Numbered from the stretch's first letter, positions 8,520 to 16,410 are shown. The stretch: 64,000 bases of DNA from Dactylosporangium roseum (GCF_025264685.1 NZ_CP073721.1:1045001-1109000), one strand, 5' to 3'. The notes: generated by a model not told the origin, from the sequence alone. A program made the numbers and translations.

Positions 8520-9430
8520 CGTCGGTGGAATCTGCCCGGTCCGGCCCGCCGTTCACGCGCGGCATGCTGGACCGGGCGGCGCATCGCCGTACCGATGCCG
8601 CTTGGTTGTCCGAAGCGTGGTCGCGGGCGCGCGTCGTCGTGGTCGACGACGGCCACGTGCTGGTCGACCCCGGCAACCCGCCGGAGCTTGTGCTGATCGA
8701 CTCCGCCGAGGCGCCGCAGGGCGAGCGGTTCTTCCTGGGGGAGGAGCCCGGCGGCACGGTGTATTTCGCGGTGGCCGCCGACGTCTTGCCGATGCCCGGC
8801 ACGCGCCGGGTCGACCTGCGGCAGGTCGGCCACTTGCTGCCCGACCTGCCGGCCGGGCTCTTCGTCACCGCGGTCGCGCTGGCCAACTGGCACTCCCGCC
8901 ATCCGTTCAGCCCACTGAGCGGCAAGCTGACCACACCCGCGCAGGGCGGCTGGGTGCGGACGACCGAGGACGGCACCGAGACGCTGTGGCCGCGCACGGA
9001 TCCGGCGGTGATCATGCTGGTCCACGACGACGTCGCCGGGCCGGAGGGTCGTTGCCTGCTCGGCAGCAGCACGCGATGGGTCAACGTCAGCGGCATCCGG
9101 CGGTATTCGACCCTGGCGGGCTTCGTGGAGCCGGGGGAGTCCGCCGAGATGGCGGTCGCCCGTGAGGTCCTCGAAGAGGTCGGCGTGCGGGTCGGCGACG
9201 TCCGGTATGCCGCGAGCCAGCCCTGGCCGTTCCCCGGCTCGCTGATGCTCGGCTTCCACGCCACGGCACCGGTCGGCGCCCAGGTGCAGGTCGACAACGA
9301 GGAGATCGTCGAGGCCCGGTGGTTCACGCGCACGGAGATCGCCGCGGTGCTGGAGGGCCGGTCGCGGGACTTCGGGCTGCCGTTCCCCGCGTCCATCGCC
9401 CACTATCTGGTCACGTCGTGGCTCGGTTGA
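8516..9430 (+). CDS. nudC: NudC-like NAD(H) pyrophosphatase (Nudix)
   Basis: Hydrolyses NADH/NAD to NMN(H) and AMP and may remove NAD caps from RNA, by family. The 304-residue protein has the Nudix box GFVEPGESAEMAVAREVLEEVG at about residues 202-223 (G, the REVLEE core and the closing G all present), followed by the NudC signature SQPWPFPGS. The middle zinc-ribbon region is degenerate: where other NudC proteins have cysteine pairs, this one reads FSPLSGKLTTPAQGGW without a cysteine. It therefore probably folds without zinc. The ATG at 8516 overlaps the previous stop (ATGA). Placement upstream of mycoredoxin and uvrD2 matches the mycobacterial order. Confidence 0.92.
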   Translation: MTSVESARSGPPFTRGMLDRAAHRRTDAAWLSEAWSRARVVVVDDGHVLVDPGNPPELVLIDSAEAPQGERFFLGEEPGGTVYFAVAADVLPMPGTRRVDLRQVGHLLPDLPAGLFVTAVALANWHSRHPFSPLSGKLTTPAQGGWVRTTEDGTETLWPRTDPAVIMLVHDDVAGPEGRCLLGSSTRWVNVSGIRRYSTLAGFVEPGESAEMAVAREVLEEVGVRVGDVRYAASQPWPFPGSLMLGFHATAPVGAQVQVDNEEIVEARWFTRTEIAAVLEGRSRDFGLPFPASIAHYLVTSWLG

Positions 9431-10019
9431 GCGCGGCCGCGTGCCACCTGGTGCACCAGGTGTCGAGCACGCCGGCCGCGTGTGCCGAGGTCACCTCGCG
9501 GATGTCGTAGTCGACCTTCGGTACCGACAAGGCGTTGGTCGGATGCCACGCCATGTCCCGCCAGAGGGCCTCCTCGGTCACGTCCCCCGCCGGAGTGACC
9601 GTCCTGCGCAGCAGGGACAGCGGCGAGTCCGGCGTCGATTCGTCGTCGACGCGGACGAAGTACGTGATGAGCAGCCTCGGCCGGGGCGGCGGTCCCGATC
9701 GCCAGGCGGCGAGCGCGTCCTCGGTCAGCCGCGCGTCAGGCGGCGGCGCGGACGCGCGGTAGCTCCGGGCGCGCATGTAGCCGAGGAGATCCGGCTCCGG
9801 CGCGAGCCCCTGCTTGAGGATCTCGGTGACGAACCGCTCGGGCCACAGCCACACGCCGTCGGTGTGCAGCACGTCGGGGCCGTGGCCACGGCTGATCGTG
9901 GTGCCGCCGGACAGGTAGTCCGCGATGCGCCGCCGGCGGTCCGGATCGGCCACCCGCGGCCGCTCGGGCGCGTGGTGCGGCCGGGGACCGCCGACGGCGA
10001 AGTCGCGTGCAACCCGCAT
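9411..10019 (-). CDS. hypothetical protein, 202 aa
   Basis: Unrecognised soluble protein, convergent with nudC and overlapping its last 20 bases. It is rich in Arg, Pro and Trp; visible stretches include PHHAPERPRVADPDRRRRIADYLSGGTTISRG and GVWLWPERFVTEILKQGLAPEPDLLGYM. No transmembrane segment, signal or metal motif stands out. The ATG at 10019 has a GGGGAGG ribosome site eight bases upstream. The pattern (short arginine-rich head, aromatic core) resembles uncharacterised actinobacterial proteins but I cannot name a family. Confidence 0.7.
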   Translation of the reverse strand: MRVARDFAVGGPRPHHAPERPRVADPDRRRRIADYLSGGTTISRGHGPDVLHTDGVWLWPERFVTEILKQGLAPEPDLLGYMRARSYRASAPPPDARLTEDALAAWRSGPPPRPRLLITYFVRVDDESTPDSPLSLLRRTVTPAGDVTEEALWRDMAWHPTNALSVPKVDYDIREVTSAHAAGVLDTWCTRWHAAALNRATT

Positions 10020-10083
10020 GATGGGCGCCTCCCCAGGTGTCCCTGCCAGCCACCGTAGCGAGTCGACGCCGCTTCGTGAAGGG

Positions 10084-10329
10084 TCAGCTACGGACCGCTT
10101 CGGCGAGTTTGGCCTTCACCTGGACGATCGTCGGGTTGGTCATGGCGGTGCCGTCGTCGAAGCGCACCGTCGGGACGGTCTGGTTGCCGCCGTTGACGCT
10201 CTCGACGTACTTGGCCGCCGCGGGATCCCGCTCGATGTCCACCACCTGGAACTGGATGCCCTCGCGGTCGAGCTGCGACTTGAGGCGGTGGCAGTACCCG
10301 CACCACGTGGTCGAATACATGGTGATCAT
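10084..10329 (-). CDS. mrx1: mycoredoxin (glutaredoxin-like)
   Basis: Small redoxin of 81 residues that reduces mycothiol mixed disulfides. The thioredoxin fold opens MITMYSTTWCGYC with active-site Cys10 and Cys13 (CGYC, the mycoredoxin type), then the cis-Pro motif TVPTVRF and the mycothiol-site region NGGNQ. I chose the ATG at 10329, which begins at the first beta strand; an AGGAGG site lies 11 bases upstream. An ATG at 10362 would add MTRTRQEEQQL and cannot be excluded. It is divergent from uvrD2, with a 7-bp inverted repeat between. The same gene neighbours uvrD2 in mycobacteria. Confidence 0.93.
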   Translation of the reverse strand: MITMYSTTWCGYCHRLKSQLDREGIQFQVVDIERDPAAAKYVESVNGGNQTVPTVRFDDGTAMTNPTIVQVKAKLAEAVRS

Positions 10330-10387
10330 GAGCTGTTGTTCCTCCTGGCGGGTGCGCGTCATGACATTGCGATCGCGATAACGTCAT

Positions 10388-10410
10388 ACCCGGCTGAGAT
10401 GATGCCGGGT
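10388..10410. promoter_or_regulatory. 7-bp inverted repeat between mrx1 and uvrD2
   Basis: ACCCGGC and GCCGGGT are separated by nine bases in the short divergent gap, ending one base before the uvrD2 GTG. It could be an operator or a small RNA hairpin controlling start access. Short GC-rich repeats arise by chance in this genome, so support is weak. Confidence 0.3.
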
Positions 10411-10411
10411 T

Positions 10412-12499
10412 GTGGCGGATTCCTCAGACATCTTGGCGGGTCTCGACCCGGAGCAGGCGTCGGCGGTGACGGCGCCCGCCGGGCCGCTGTGCATCCTGGC
10501 CGGCGCCGGCACCGGGAAGACGCGGGCGATCACGCACCGCATCGCCCACCGTGTCCGTTCCGGCGAGGTCCGTGCCGGGCACGTCCTCGCCGTCACGTTC
10601 ACCGCGCGCGCCGCCGCCGAGATGCGCGCCCGCCTCGGCCAGCTCGGCGCCGACGGCGTGCCGGCTCGTACGTTCCACTCCGCCGCGCTGCGCCAGGTGC
10701 GATATTTCGCACCCCGGCTCTTCGCCGGCCGCGAGATGCCCGAGCTGCTCGACAGCAAGGCCCGGCTGGTCGGCCTGGCCGCGACCCGCGCCGGGCTGAA
10801 GACCGACCGCGCCGCGGCGCGCGACCTCGCCGGTGAGATCGAGTGGGCCAAGGCGTCGCTCGTCGAGCCCGACGACTACGCGGTCGCCGCGGCCAAGGCG
10901 CTGCGCGAGCCGCCGTTCGACGCGGCGAAGGTCGGCCAGGTGTACGCGCACTACGAGCGGATCAAGCGGGCCCAGGGCGTCATCGACTTCGAGGACATGA
11001 TCCGCGCCGCGATCTGGGCGATCGAGGAGCACGAGGACGTCGCGGCGCAGATCCGCTCGCAGTATCGGCACTTCGTCGTCGACGAGTACCAGGACGTCAA
11101 CCCGATGCAGCAGCGCCTGCTCGACGCGTGGCTCGGCGACCGCGACGACGTGACCGTGGTCGGCGACGCCAGCCAGACGATCTATTCGTTCACCGGGGCC
11201 AGCGCGGCGTACCTGGTCGGCTTCAAACGCCGCCACCCGGATGCCAGGGTGGTCCGGCTGGTGCGGGACTACCGCTCCACCCCGCAGGTCGTCGGCCTCG
11301 CCAACGCGGTCATCTCGCGGGCTCGCGGTGATCTGGCGAAGCTGCGCCTGGAGCTGGTCGGGCAGCGCAAGCCCGGACCCGAGCCGACCGTGCGGGTCTT
11401 CGCCGACGAGCCGGAGGAGGCCGCGGCCGTGGCGGCCCGGTGCGCCGACCTCATCGCCGCCGGCACGCCACCGCGCGAGATCGCGGTGCTGTTCCGCGTC
11501 AACGCCCAGTCGGAGGTGTACCAGGAGGCGCTCGCCGAGGCGGGCGTGCCGTATGTGGTGCACGACGCCGAGCGGTTCTTCGACCGGGCCGAGATCCGCC
11601 AGGCGATGATCGCGCTCCGCGTGGCGACGCGGACGGCGCCCGGACAGGAGGCCGCGCTCCTCGACGTTGTCGTCCAAGCCCTGGAGGGCGTCGGGTGGCG
11701 GCCCGACGCGGCGCCGGCCGGCGGGGCGATGCGTGAGCGGTGGGAGGCGGTGGCCGCACTCGTCACGCTCGCCGAGGGCATGCCGGGACGCAGCCTCGAG
11801 GAGTTCACCGAGGAGCTGTCGCGGCGGGCCGCCCTCCAGCACGTGCCGACCGTCGACGGGGTGACGCTGTCGTCGCTGCACTCGGCCAAGGGCCTGGAGT
11901 GGGACGCGGTGTTCCTCGTCGGCCTCGCCGAGGGGACGCTGCCGGTCATCCACGCCCGCACACCCGACGCGGTGGAGGAGGAGCGGCGGTTGCTCTACGT
12001 GGGGGTGACCCGGGCGCGGCACACCCTCTGGCTGTCGTATGCGGCGGCCCGCTCACCCGGCGGCCGCGCCCGGCGGCCATGTCGCTTTCTGCCCGCGCTC
12101 GACCCGTCCCGTCCGGCGACACCCGCACCCAAGGGCACGGTGGCCGGCCGGGTGAAACGGGTCATGGCGGTCTCCTGCCGCGTCTGTGGCACCGGGCTCG
12201 TCAACGGCGTCGACCGCAAGCTCGGCCGCTGCTCGACCTGTCCGTCGGATCTCGACGAGGAGCTGCTGAGCCGGCTGGTCGACTGGCGCGCCCGCCTGGC
12301 AGGGGTCCAGAAGGTACCCCCGTTCGTGATTTTCACCGACGTCACCCTCGCCGCGATCGCCGAGCGGCGGCCCGCCCGGCGCGAGGAACTGGCCGTCATC
12401 GCGGGCATCGGACCGCGCAAACTCGGCCTCTACGGCGACGACGTCCTCGCGCTGGTGGGTGGCACAACGGTGGACAATCTTGTGGGTGTCGATGGATAG
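10412..12499 (+). CDS. uvrD2: ATP-dependent DNA helicase UvrD2
   Basis: Superfamily 1A 3'-5' helicase of 695 residues. Motifs in order: LDPEQASAV (Q motif), Walker A GAGTGKT, Ia TFTARAA, II VVDEYQDVN, III GDASQTIYSFTGA, IV RDYRSTPQVV, V LHSAKGLEWDAV, VI LYVGVTRAR. After the motor, a tetracysteine cluster (CRVCGTGL ... CSTC, around residues 589-610) and an HRDC domain (roughly 620-690, ELAVIAGIGPRKLGLYG) mark it as UvrD2 rather than UvrD1/PcrA. In mycobacteria the gene is essential and lies next to mrx1 and whiB7, as here. The GTG start at 10412 gives MADSSDILAGLDPEQ. Confidence 0.96.
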   Translation: MADSSDILAGLDPEQASAVTAPAGPLCILAGAGTGKTRAITHRIAHRVRSGEVRAGHVLAVTFTARAAAEMRARLGQLGADGVPARTFHSAALRQVRYFAPRLFAGREMPELLDSKARLVGLAATRAGLKTDRAAARDLAGEIEWAKASLVEPDDYAVAAAKALREPPFDAAKVGQVYAHYERIKRAQGVIDFEDMIRAAIWAIEEHEDVAAQIRSQYRHFVVDEYQDVNPMQQRLLDAWLGDRDDVTVVGDASQTIYSFTGASAAYLVGFKRRHPDARVVRLVRDYRSTPQVVGLANAVISRARGDLAKLRLELVGQRKPGPEPTVRVFADEPEEAAAVAARCADLIAAGTPPREIAVLFRVNAQSEVYQEALAEAGVPYVVHDAERFFDRAEIRQAMIALRVATRTAPGQEAALLDVVVQALEGVGWRPDAAPAGGAMRERWEAVAALVTLAEGMPGRSLEEFTEELSRRAALQHVPTVDGVTLSSLHSAKGLEWDAVFLVGLAEGTLPVIHARTPDAVEEERRLLYVGVTRARHTLWLSYAAARSPGGRARRPCRFLPALDPSRPATPAPKGTVAGRVKRVMAVSCRVCGTGLVNGVDRKLGRCSTCPSDLDEELLSRLVDWRARLAGVQKVPPFVIFTDVTLAAIAERRPARREELAVIAGIGPRKLGLYGDDVLALVGGTTVDNLVGVDG

Positions 12500-12523
12500 A
12501 AAAGTGACAAGGACTTTCTCCCG

Positions 12524-12561
12524 AAATTCGATTGCCCTACCGTCGAGGGACGGCATAGCCT
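12524..12561 (+). promoter_or_regulatory. probable whiB7 promoter with adjacent AT-rich motif
   Basis: TTGCCC (12532-12537) and TAGCCT (12556-12561) are spaced by 18 bases, giving a transcription start near 12568. An AT patch, AAATT (12524-12528), sits three bases upstream of the -35 element. Known WhiB7-dependent promoters have an AT-rich stretch immediately upstream of -35, which the AT-hook of WhiB7 contacts. Autoregulation is therefore likely. The hexamers themselves are imperfect and were chosen by eye. Confidence 0.5.
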
Positions 12562-12624
12562 GCGAACACGACGCCGGAGGACCGGCCGTCGACACGTGAC
12601 TAGCGCAGAAAGAAGGTGGCACCG

Positions 12625-13098
12625 GTGAAGCTCTATCTGACCAGAGAGCGTCAATCGGCGCTGCTTGCTGTCTGCCCGTCGTTGACCGCGTCGGTGTGCC
12701 ATCTCGCGCCGCCGTCGGTCCCGGCTCCGTGGCACGAGTCTGCCCTTGGCGGCATCGCCGTCGAGCGGACCACGGTTGCGGCGGTCGTCCCGGTTCAGGC
12801 CTCGGTCCCGGCCGTCGCCTCCGTTGTTCCCGTCTCCGCCCTGGTTCCGTCGGCGTCCGTCGCGGCGCTGGCTACCGGGTCGGTCCGGGGCGACAGGGCG
12901 GTTCGGATCGACGGACTAGGCGGCGGCGACATGGTCGACGCGGAGCGCGGTGCTGCGGATTCGCAGGTGCCGGCTCAGCTCGGCGGGCGTGGGATCCAGG
13001 TTCAGGGGACCAGTGGATTCACCGCCAAGCATGACATGACGGCTCCGAAGCCCAATGGCGGAGTCCGCGGCATACCACCTCGAGGCAGGCCGGTCTAA
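12625..13098 (+). CDS. leader reading frame upstream of whiB7
   Basis: A 157-codon frame starting at GTG 12625, preceded by AGAAAGAAGG eight bases upstream, and ending TAA at 13098 just before the whiB7 terminator hairpin. The product begins MKLYLTRERQSALLAVC and then becomes low-complexity, rich in Val, Ala, Ser and Pro. No family is recognised. whiB7 genes characteristically have an upstream reading frame whose translation controls a terminator, so I read this as the sensing uORF. The functional frame may be shorter: an in-frame ATG at 13036 gives a 20-codon peptide (MTAPKPNGGVRGIPPRGRPV) with the same stop, although no ribosome site precedes it. Whether a stable protein is made is unknown. 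Confidence 0.5.
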   Translation: MKLYLTRERQSALLAVCPSLTASVCHLAPPSVPAPWHESALGGIAVERTTVAAVVPVQASVPAVASVVPVSALVPSASVAALATGSVRGDRAVRIDGLGGGDMVDAERGAADSQVPAQLGGRGIQVQGTSGFTAKHDMTAPKPNGGVRGIPPRGRPV

Positions 13099-13157
13099 AA
13101 AGACCGTCTCCGGCTCACCTCGAGGCCGCGGAACCCGACACCGGGATCCGCGGCCTC
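13064..13157 (+). promoter_or_regulatory. whiB7 leader attenuator: terminator with competing pairing
   Basis: Bases 13122-13132 (GAGGCCGCGGA) pair with 13147-13157 (TCCGCGGCCTC), an 11-bp stem followed by ATTCATTTG, a weak U-rich tail. Within the last codons of the upstream frame, TCCGCGGC (13064-13071) can instead pair with GCCGCGGA (13125-13132), the 5' arm of the terminator. A small hairpin CGGTCT/AGACCG (13091-13106) spans the uORF stop. Such mutually exclusive pairing fits ribosome-stalling attenuation, by which antibiotics that slow translation would let RNA polymerase read into whiB7. Confidence 0.6.
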
Positions 13158-13214
13158 ATTCATTTGCACCGACGATCACACCAAACGATCGACAAACAGA
13201 AAGGGGTGACCGGG

Positions 13215-13598
13215 ATGAGCCTGGCCTTGGCATCGATCGACGTGCGTGTCGAGTCGGCCTCGGACGAGCGTCTTCGCGTCGCTGCGCGAGGCGTCAAGTC
13301 CGACCTGCCGTGCCGCACCTTCGACCCGGACCTGTGGTTCGCCGACTCGCCGGCCGAGCTCGAGCTGGCCAAGTCGCTCTGCGTGGAATGCCCGCTCCGT
13401 GCCGAGTGCCTTGCCGGCGCGATCGAGCGCGCCGAGCCCTGGGGCGTCTGGGGTGGCGAGATCTTCGAGCGCGGCGCCGTGGTCCCGCGGAAGCGTCCGC
13501 GGGGTCGTCCGCGCAAGGAGGACGTCGCGCGCGACGCCGTCCTTCGGGTCGAAGTTGCTGCTCGTACCGCGGCCGTGACCGCGGGAGTGGCGGCCTGA
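13215..13598 (+). CDS. whiB7: WhiB7 antibiotic-resistance regulator
   Basis: Iron-sulfur transcription factor of 127 residues that, in mycobacteria and Streptomyces (WblC), binds the vegetative sigma factor and switches on intrinsic resistance genes. The four cluster ligands are Cys33, Cys56, Cys59 and Cys65; the sigma-contact turn GVWGG is at 77-81; the AT-hook RGRPRK is at 96-101, which distinguishes WhiB7 from other WhiB proteins. The ATG at 13215 has an AAAGGGG site; an upstream ATG at 13164 lies close to the terminator and was rejected. The gene follows a long leader with an attenuator. The convergent ABC1 kinase downstream is a known neighbour and WhiB7 target in mycobacteria. Confidence 0.97.
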   Translation: MSLALASIDVRVESASDERLRVAARGVKSDLPCRTFDPDLWFADSPAELELAKSLCVECPLRAECLAGAIERAEPWGVWGGEIFERGAVVPRKRPRGRPRKEDVARDAVLRVEVAARTAAVTAGVAA

Positions 13599-13701
13599 CA
13601 TGAACGCACATCTGTTGCCAGCCAGCCGAGGTCTGCGGAACACGCGGCCGACCCGGCTCCGTCACACCGACCTTCGCACCAACCGACCCAGGAGCATCGT
13701 C

Positions 13702-13848
13702 ATGTCCTTGCAACTTCTCCATGAAGCACTGTCACGCGCGCGAATGCGTCGGCCTCAGGCTGTACAGCACGCTGAGGCTTACCCGTCCGCCCGTCAGATC
13801 GCCATGCGCGCCCGGCGCGAGCAGGAGCGTCTGCTGAGCCGACACTGA
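13702..13848 (+). CDS. small basic protein downstream of whiB7
   Basis: A 48-residue protein beginning MSLQLLHEALSRARMRRP and ending ARREQERLLSRH. It is basic, predicted helical, and has no cysteine. The ATG at 13702 has AGGAG seven bases upstream, a near-ideal spacing, which favours it over an ATG at 13600 in the same frame. It lies 103 bases after whiB7 with no terminator between, so it is probably co-transcribed and induced with it. No family recognised; size and helicity suggest a small nucleic-acid or ribosome-associated protein, but that is speculation. Confidence 0.65.
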   Translation: MSLQLLHEALSRARMRRPQAVQHAEAYPSARQIAMRARREQERLLSRH

Positions 13849-13866
13849 TTTCGGCTCCTCCGACAC

Positions 13867-13900
13867 GGCGGGCCCTTCCCCGGTCTGGGGAGGGCCCGCC
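13867..13900. terminator. bidirectional terminator between whiB7 unit and ABC1 kinase
   Basis: GGCGGGCCC (13867-13875) pairs with GGGCCCGCC (13892-13900) around a 16-base inner region that can pair further (CCCC/GGGG). It lies in the 69-base gap between convergent genes. The T-tract is poor on both strands, common in high-GC terminators. Confidence 0.7.
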
Positions 13901-13917
13901 CTTCCGCAGCTCCGTCG

Positions 13918-15330
13918 TCAGGCTGCGTCGTCGGCGGTCTTGCGCCGCCGCGGCCGCTTCGGCTGCTTCGGCGGCTTCGCCACCGTGGCGATCTTCTTCG
14001 TCGGCTCGGGCTCGGTGCCCGGCTCGGCGAAGCCCGGCAACCAGCGCTCGATGATCGCGCGGTACTCCGCCTTCGCCTCCAATTGGCACAGCACGCCGAT
14101 CGAGCCGAGCGTGACGCGGTGGGTCAGCATGTACGACGGTGGGAGGTTGAGCTGACGACTCAACGCATAGGCCGGGCTCTTCGGGTTGGCCAGCCGGCCC
14201 GCCTCGGCCCGCAGCCAGGCCCGCGTGAAGCGGAACTCCGGCTCGGCGATCGGATCCAGCATCGGCCTGATGTAGGCCAGCACCGCCTCGGCGTCGATGT
14301 CGCCGTCGTTCTTCAGGAAGCCCTCGCCTTGCAGGCCCGCCAGCACCCCTTGGGCGTCGCCGGACAGCGCCAGCCGGGTCAGCCGGCCGATGATCTCCGG
14401 GTGCCCACCGGGCAGCCGTGCGACCGCACCGAAGTCGAGGACGCCGAGCCTGCCGTCAGGCAGCACGCGGAAGTTTCCCGGATGCGGGTCGGCGTGCAGC
14501 AGCTCGGCCCGCGCCGGCGCGGAGAAGTGCAGCAGCGCCATCAGCCCGCCGGCGTGGTCCCGCTCCTCCTCGGTGCCCGAGGCGATGATCGTCGACAGCG
14601 GCGTGCCGTCGACCCACTCCGTCACCAGCACCCGCGGTGACGAGCTGAGCACCTCGGGCACGAAGATGTCGGGATCGCCGGCGAACGCCGCCGCGAAGGC
14701 GGACTGCGAGCGGGCCTCCAGCTCGTAGTCGAGCTCCTCGGTGACCCGGTCGCGGATCTCCTGGACGAGCGGCTTCACGTCGAGGCCGGGCTGGATGGCC
14801 TTGAACAACCCGGCGAAGCGGGCCATCTGGTTGAGGTCCGCGCGCAGGGCGTCGCCCGCGCCCGGGTATTGCACCTTGACCGCCACCGGCCGGCCGTCGG
14901 CCCACAAGGCGCGGTGGACCTGGCCGATGCTCGCCGCGGCGGCCGGCTTGTCGTCGAACTCGGAGAACAGGTCGCGCCAGTCCTTGCCGAGCGACTCGGC
15001 CAGGACCTTGTGGACGCTGGCGGCGGGCAGCGGCGGTGCGGCCTCCTGCAACTTGGTCAGCGCGGCTCGATATGGCCCCGCGAGCTCCTCCGGCAGGGCT
15101 GCCTCGAAGACGGACAGCGCCTGCCCCATCTTCATGGCACCGCCCTTGAGCTGCCCGAGCACGCTGAAGAGATGCTCGGCGGTGCGGCGCTGGACATCGG
15201 CGGAAACCACGTCGGCGGCCATGCCGGTGACGCGCTTGCCGATGCCGAGCGCGGCGCGGCCGGCGAGCCCCAGGGGGAGTGACGCCAGCCGTGCGGTGCG
15301 GGCGACTGCGCCCCTAGGGATCTCGGTCAC
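13918..15330 (-). CDS. ABC1/UbiB family atypical protein kinase
   Basis: A 470-residue ABC1 (ADCK/AarF) family protein, homologous by position and motifs to the mycobacterial gene next to whiB7. Visible family motifs: KMGQ in GGAMKMGQALSVFEAALPEE, the A-rich loop KPAAAASIGQVHRA, VAVKVQYPG with the ATP-binding Lys, LLHADPHPGNF (catalytic loop), and LDFGAVARLPG (DFG). The N-terminal ~60 residues contain a short Gly/Ala hydrophobic stretch; the C terminus is a Lys/Arg/Pro-rich tail (TKKIATVAKPPKQPKRPRRR). Substrate unknown; the family handles isoprenoid quinone or lipid metabolism. Being convergent with whiB7 it is transcribed separately, but mycobacterial counterparts belong to the WhiB7 regulon. 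Confidence 0.92.
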   Translation of the reverse strand: MTEIPRGAVARTARLASLPLGLAGRAALGIGKRVTGMAADVVSADVQRRTAEHLFSVLGQLKGGAMKMGQALSVFEAALPEELAGPYRAALTKLQEAAPPLPAASVHKVLAESLGKDWRDLFSEFDDKPAAAASIGQVHRALWADGRPVAVKVQYPGAGDALRADLNQMARFAGLFKAIQPGLDVKPLVQEIRDRVTEELDYELEARSQSAFAAAFAGDPDIFVPEVLSSSPRVLVTEWVDGTPLSTIIASGTEEERDHAGGLMALLHFSAPARAELLHADPHPGNFRVLPDGRLGVLDFGAVARLPGGHPEIIGRLTRLALSGDAQGVLAGLQGEGFLKNDGDIDAEAVLAYIRPMLDPIAEPEFRFTRAWLRAEAGRLANPKSPAYALSRQLNLPPSYMLTHRVTLGSIGVLCQLEAKAEYRAIIERWLPGFAEPGTEPEPTKKIATVAKPPKQPKRPRRRKTADDAA

Positions 15331-15339
15331 AAGTCATTC

Positions 15340-16410
15340 TTACCCGGTCGAGGCGATCCGACGACGGCGACGGCAGTCACAGCGTGGATGCGGCGCCCAT
15401 TCTCGGCGCCGAAACTCGCCCGCACGCGGAATTTCCACGATCGCCGCCTCGGTGCGCGGGGCGGTCCCGTCCAGGAACGCCAGCACCTCGTCGGCGGCGA
15501 ACGCGGCCCCGGCGAGGGCGGTCGTCGAGGCACATGGCTCCCCGTCGCGGACCGGCGTCGTGGCGAGCTGCGCGGCGAGCACGGGCCACGCCGGGTCTCG
15601 ATCGCGCCGGTGCAGGTCGAGGCAGCGCCGGCAGGGCGAGCCGGCCGGCCGGACCAGCGGGCCCACCAGGACGGTGCCGAGGCGCACGGTTACGTCGAGC
15701 CGTGGGAGCGTGCTGAGTCGGACACCCCGTTTCGCCAGGGCCGACGGCTGGCGGTCGCCGACGCGCACGACGAAGTCGACGGCATCGGCCCGCACCGTCG
15801 AGACCTCGGCGTTCGGCGCGAACCGGATGATCGCCGTGGCGGTGGCGATCGCCCGCGAACAGTCGACGTCGTCGCTGCTCAGCCCGCCGACCAGCACGTC
15901 TGGCGCGGCCGTGATGCCATCGACGGCCGGGTCCACATGTCCGACCCCGGCCGCGGCGAGCACGGCCGCCAGCGGGGCTACCAGCGGCCCGTCACCGGCG
16001 ACGACGACCTTGGCCGCGTGCCGCCGCCGCAGCACGTCGGCCGGACTGCGTCTTGCGTTGCCGCCGGGCTGGGCGCGCAGCCGGAGTCCGATGGCCGCCG
16101 CCTCGACGCTGAGGAGACGGTGCGCCTTCGCGGGAAGACCGGCGGGGACGAGTGCGTGCGCACCCACGACGAGGCCGGCCGCCCCCAGGGTGTGAACGAG
16201 GTCGAACACGTCACGCTCGTCCAGCCCGAGCGCTCCTGCCGCGGTGCGCAGGGCCCGCTCGGTGTGCGAGCCGTCGAGCAGGTCGAGGACGCGTGCCAGC
16301 TCGGGCTGACGGAACTCGAGGATGACCGCGGTGGCCGGATCGGTGCCGAGCTGGACCGTGTGCTCGTCGCGCCAGAGGCGTCGCAGGTTGGGCAGCAGCG
16401 TCGGTCGCAT
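15340..16410 (-). CDS. ThiF-like, TOMM leader-peptide-binding type protein
   Basis: A 356-residue protein resembling the E1/ThiF-like partners of azol(in)e-peptide (TOMM) cyclodehydratases, a family often annotated as TOMM precursor leader peptide-binding protein. The first ~90 residues form a winged-helix-like region (LGTDPATAVILEFRQPELARVLDLLDG); the middle has a nucleotide-binding-like strand AAKVVVAGDGPLVAPLAAVL, and Cys260-x2-Cys263 with Cys344-x-Cys346 form a probable zinc site. No YcaO cyclodehydratase or precursor peptide is nearby, and the gene is found in many actinobacteria in this same core locus, so a role in peptide antibiotic synthesis should not be assumed. It lies nine bases downstream in the same direction as, and reads toward, the ABC1 kinase start and is probably its operon partner. 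Confidence 0.75.
   Translation of the reverse strand: MRPTLLPNLRRLWRDEHTVQLGTDPATAVILEFRQPELARVLDLLDGSHTERALRTAAGALGLDERDVFDLVHTLGAAGLVVGAHALVPAGLPAKAHRLLSVEAAAIGLRLRAQPGGNARRSPADVLRRRHAAKVVVAGDGPLVAPLAAVLAAAGVGHVDPAVDGITAAPDVLVGGLSSDDVDCSRAIATATAIIRFAPNAEVSTVRADAVDFVVRVGDRQPSALAKRGVRLSTLPRLDVTVRLGTVLVGPLVRPAGSPCRRCLDLHRRDRDPAWPVLAAQLATTPVRDGEPCASTTALAGAAFAADEVLAFLDGTAPRTEAAIVEIPRAGEFRRREWAPHPRCDCRRRRRIASTG

Noticed and set aside
15340..16410. TOMM (azole-peptide) biosynthetic cluster
   Set aside because: Only a ThiF-like partner is present; no YcaO, dehydrogenase or precursor peptide is visible within 10 kb, and the gene sits in a conserved housekeeping block.
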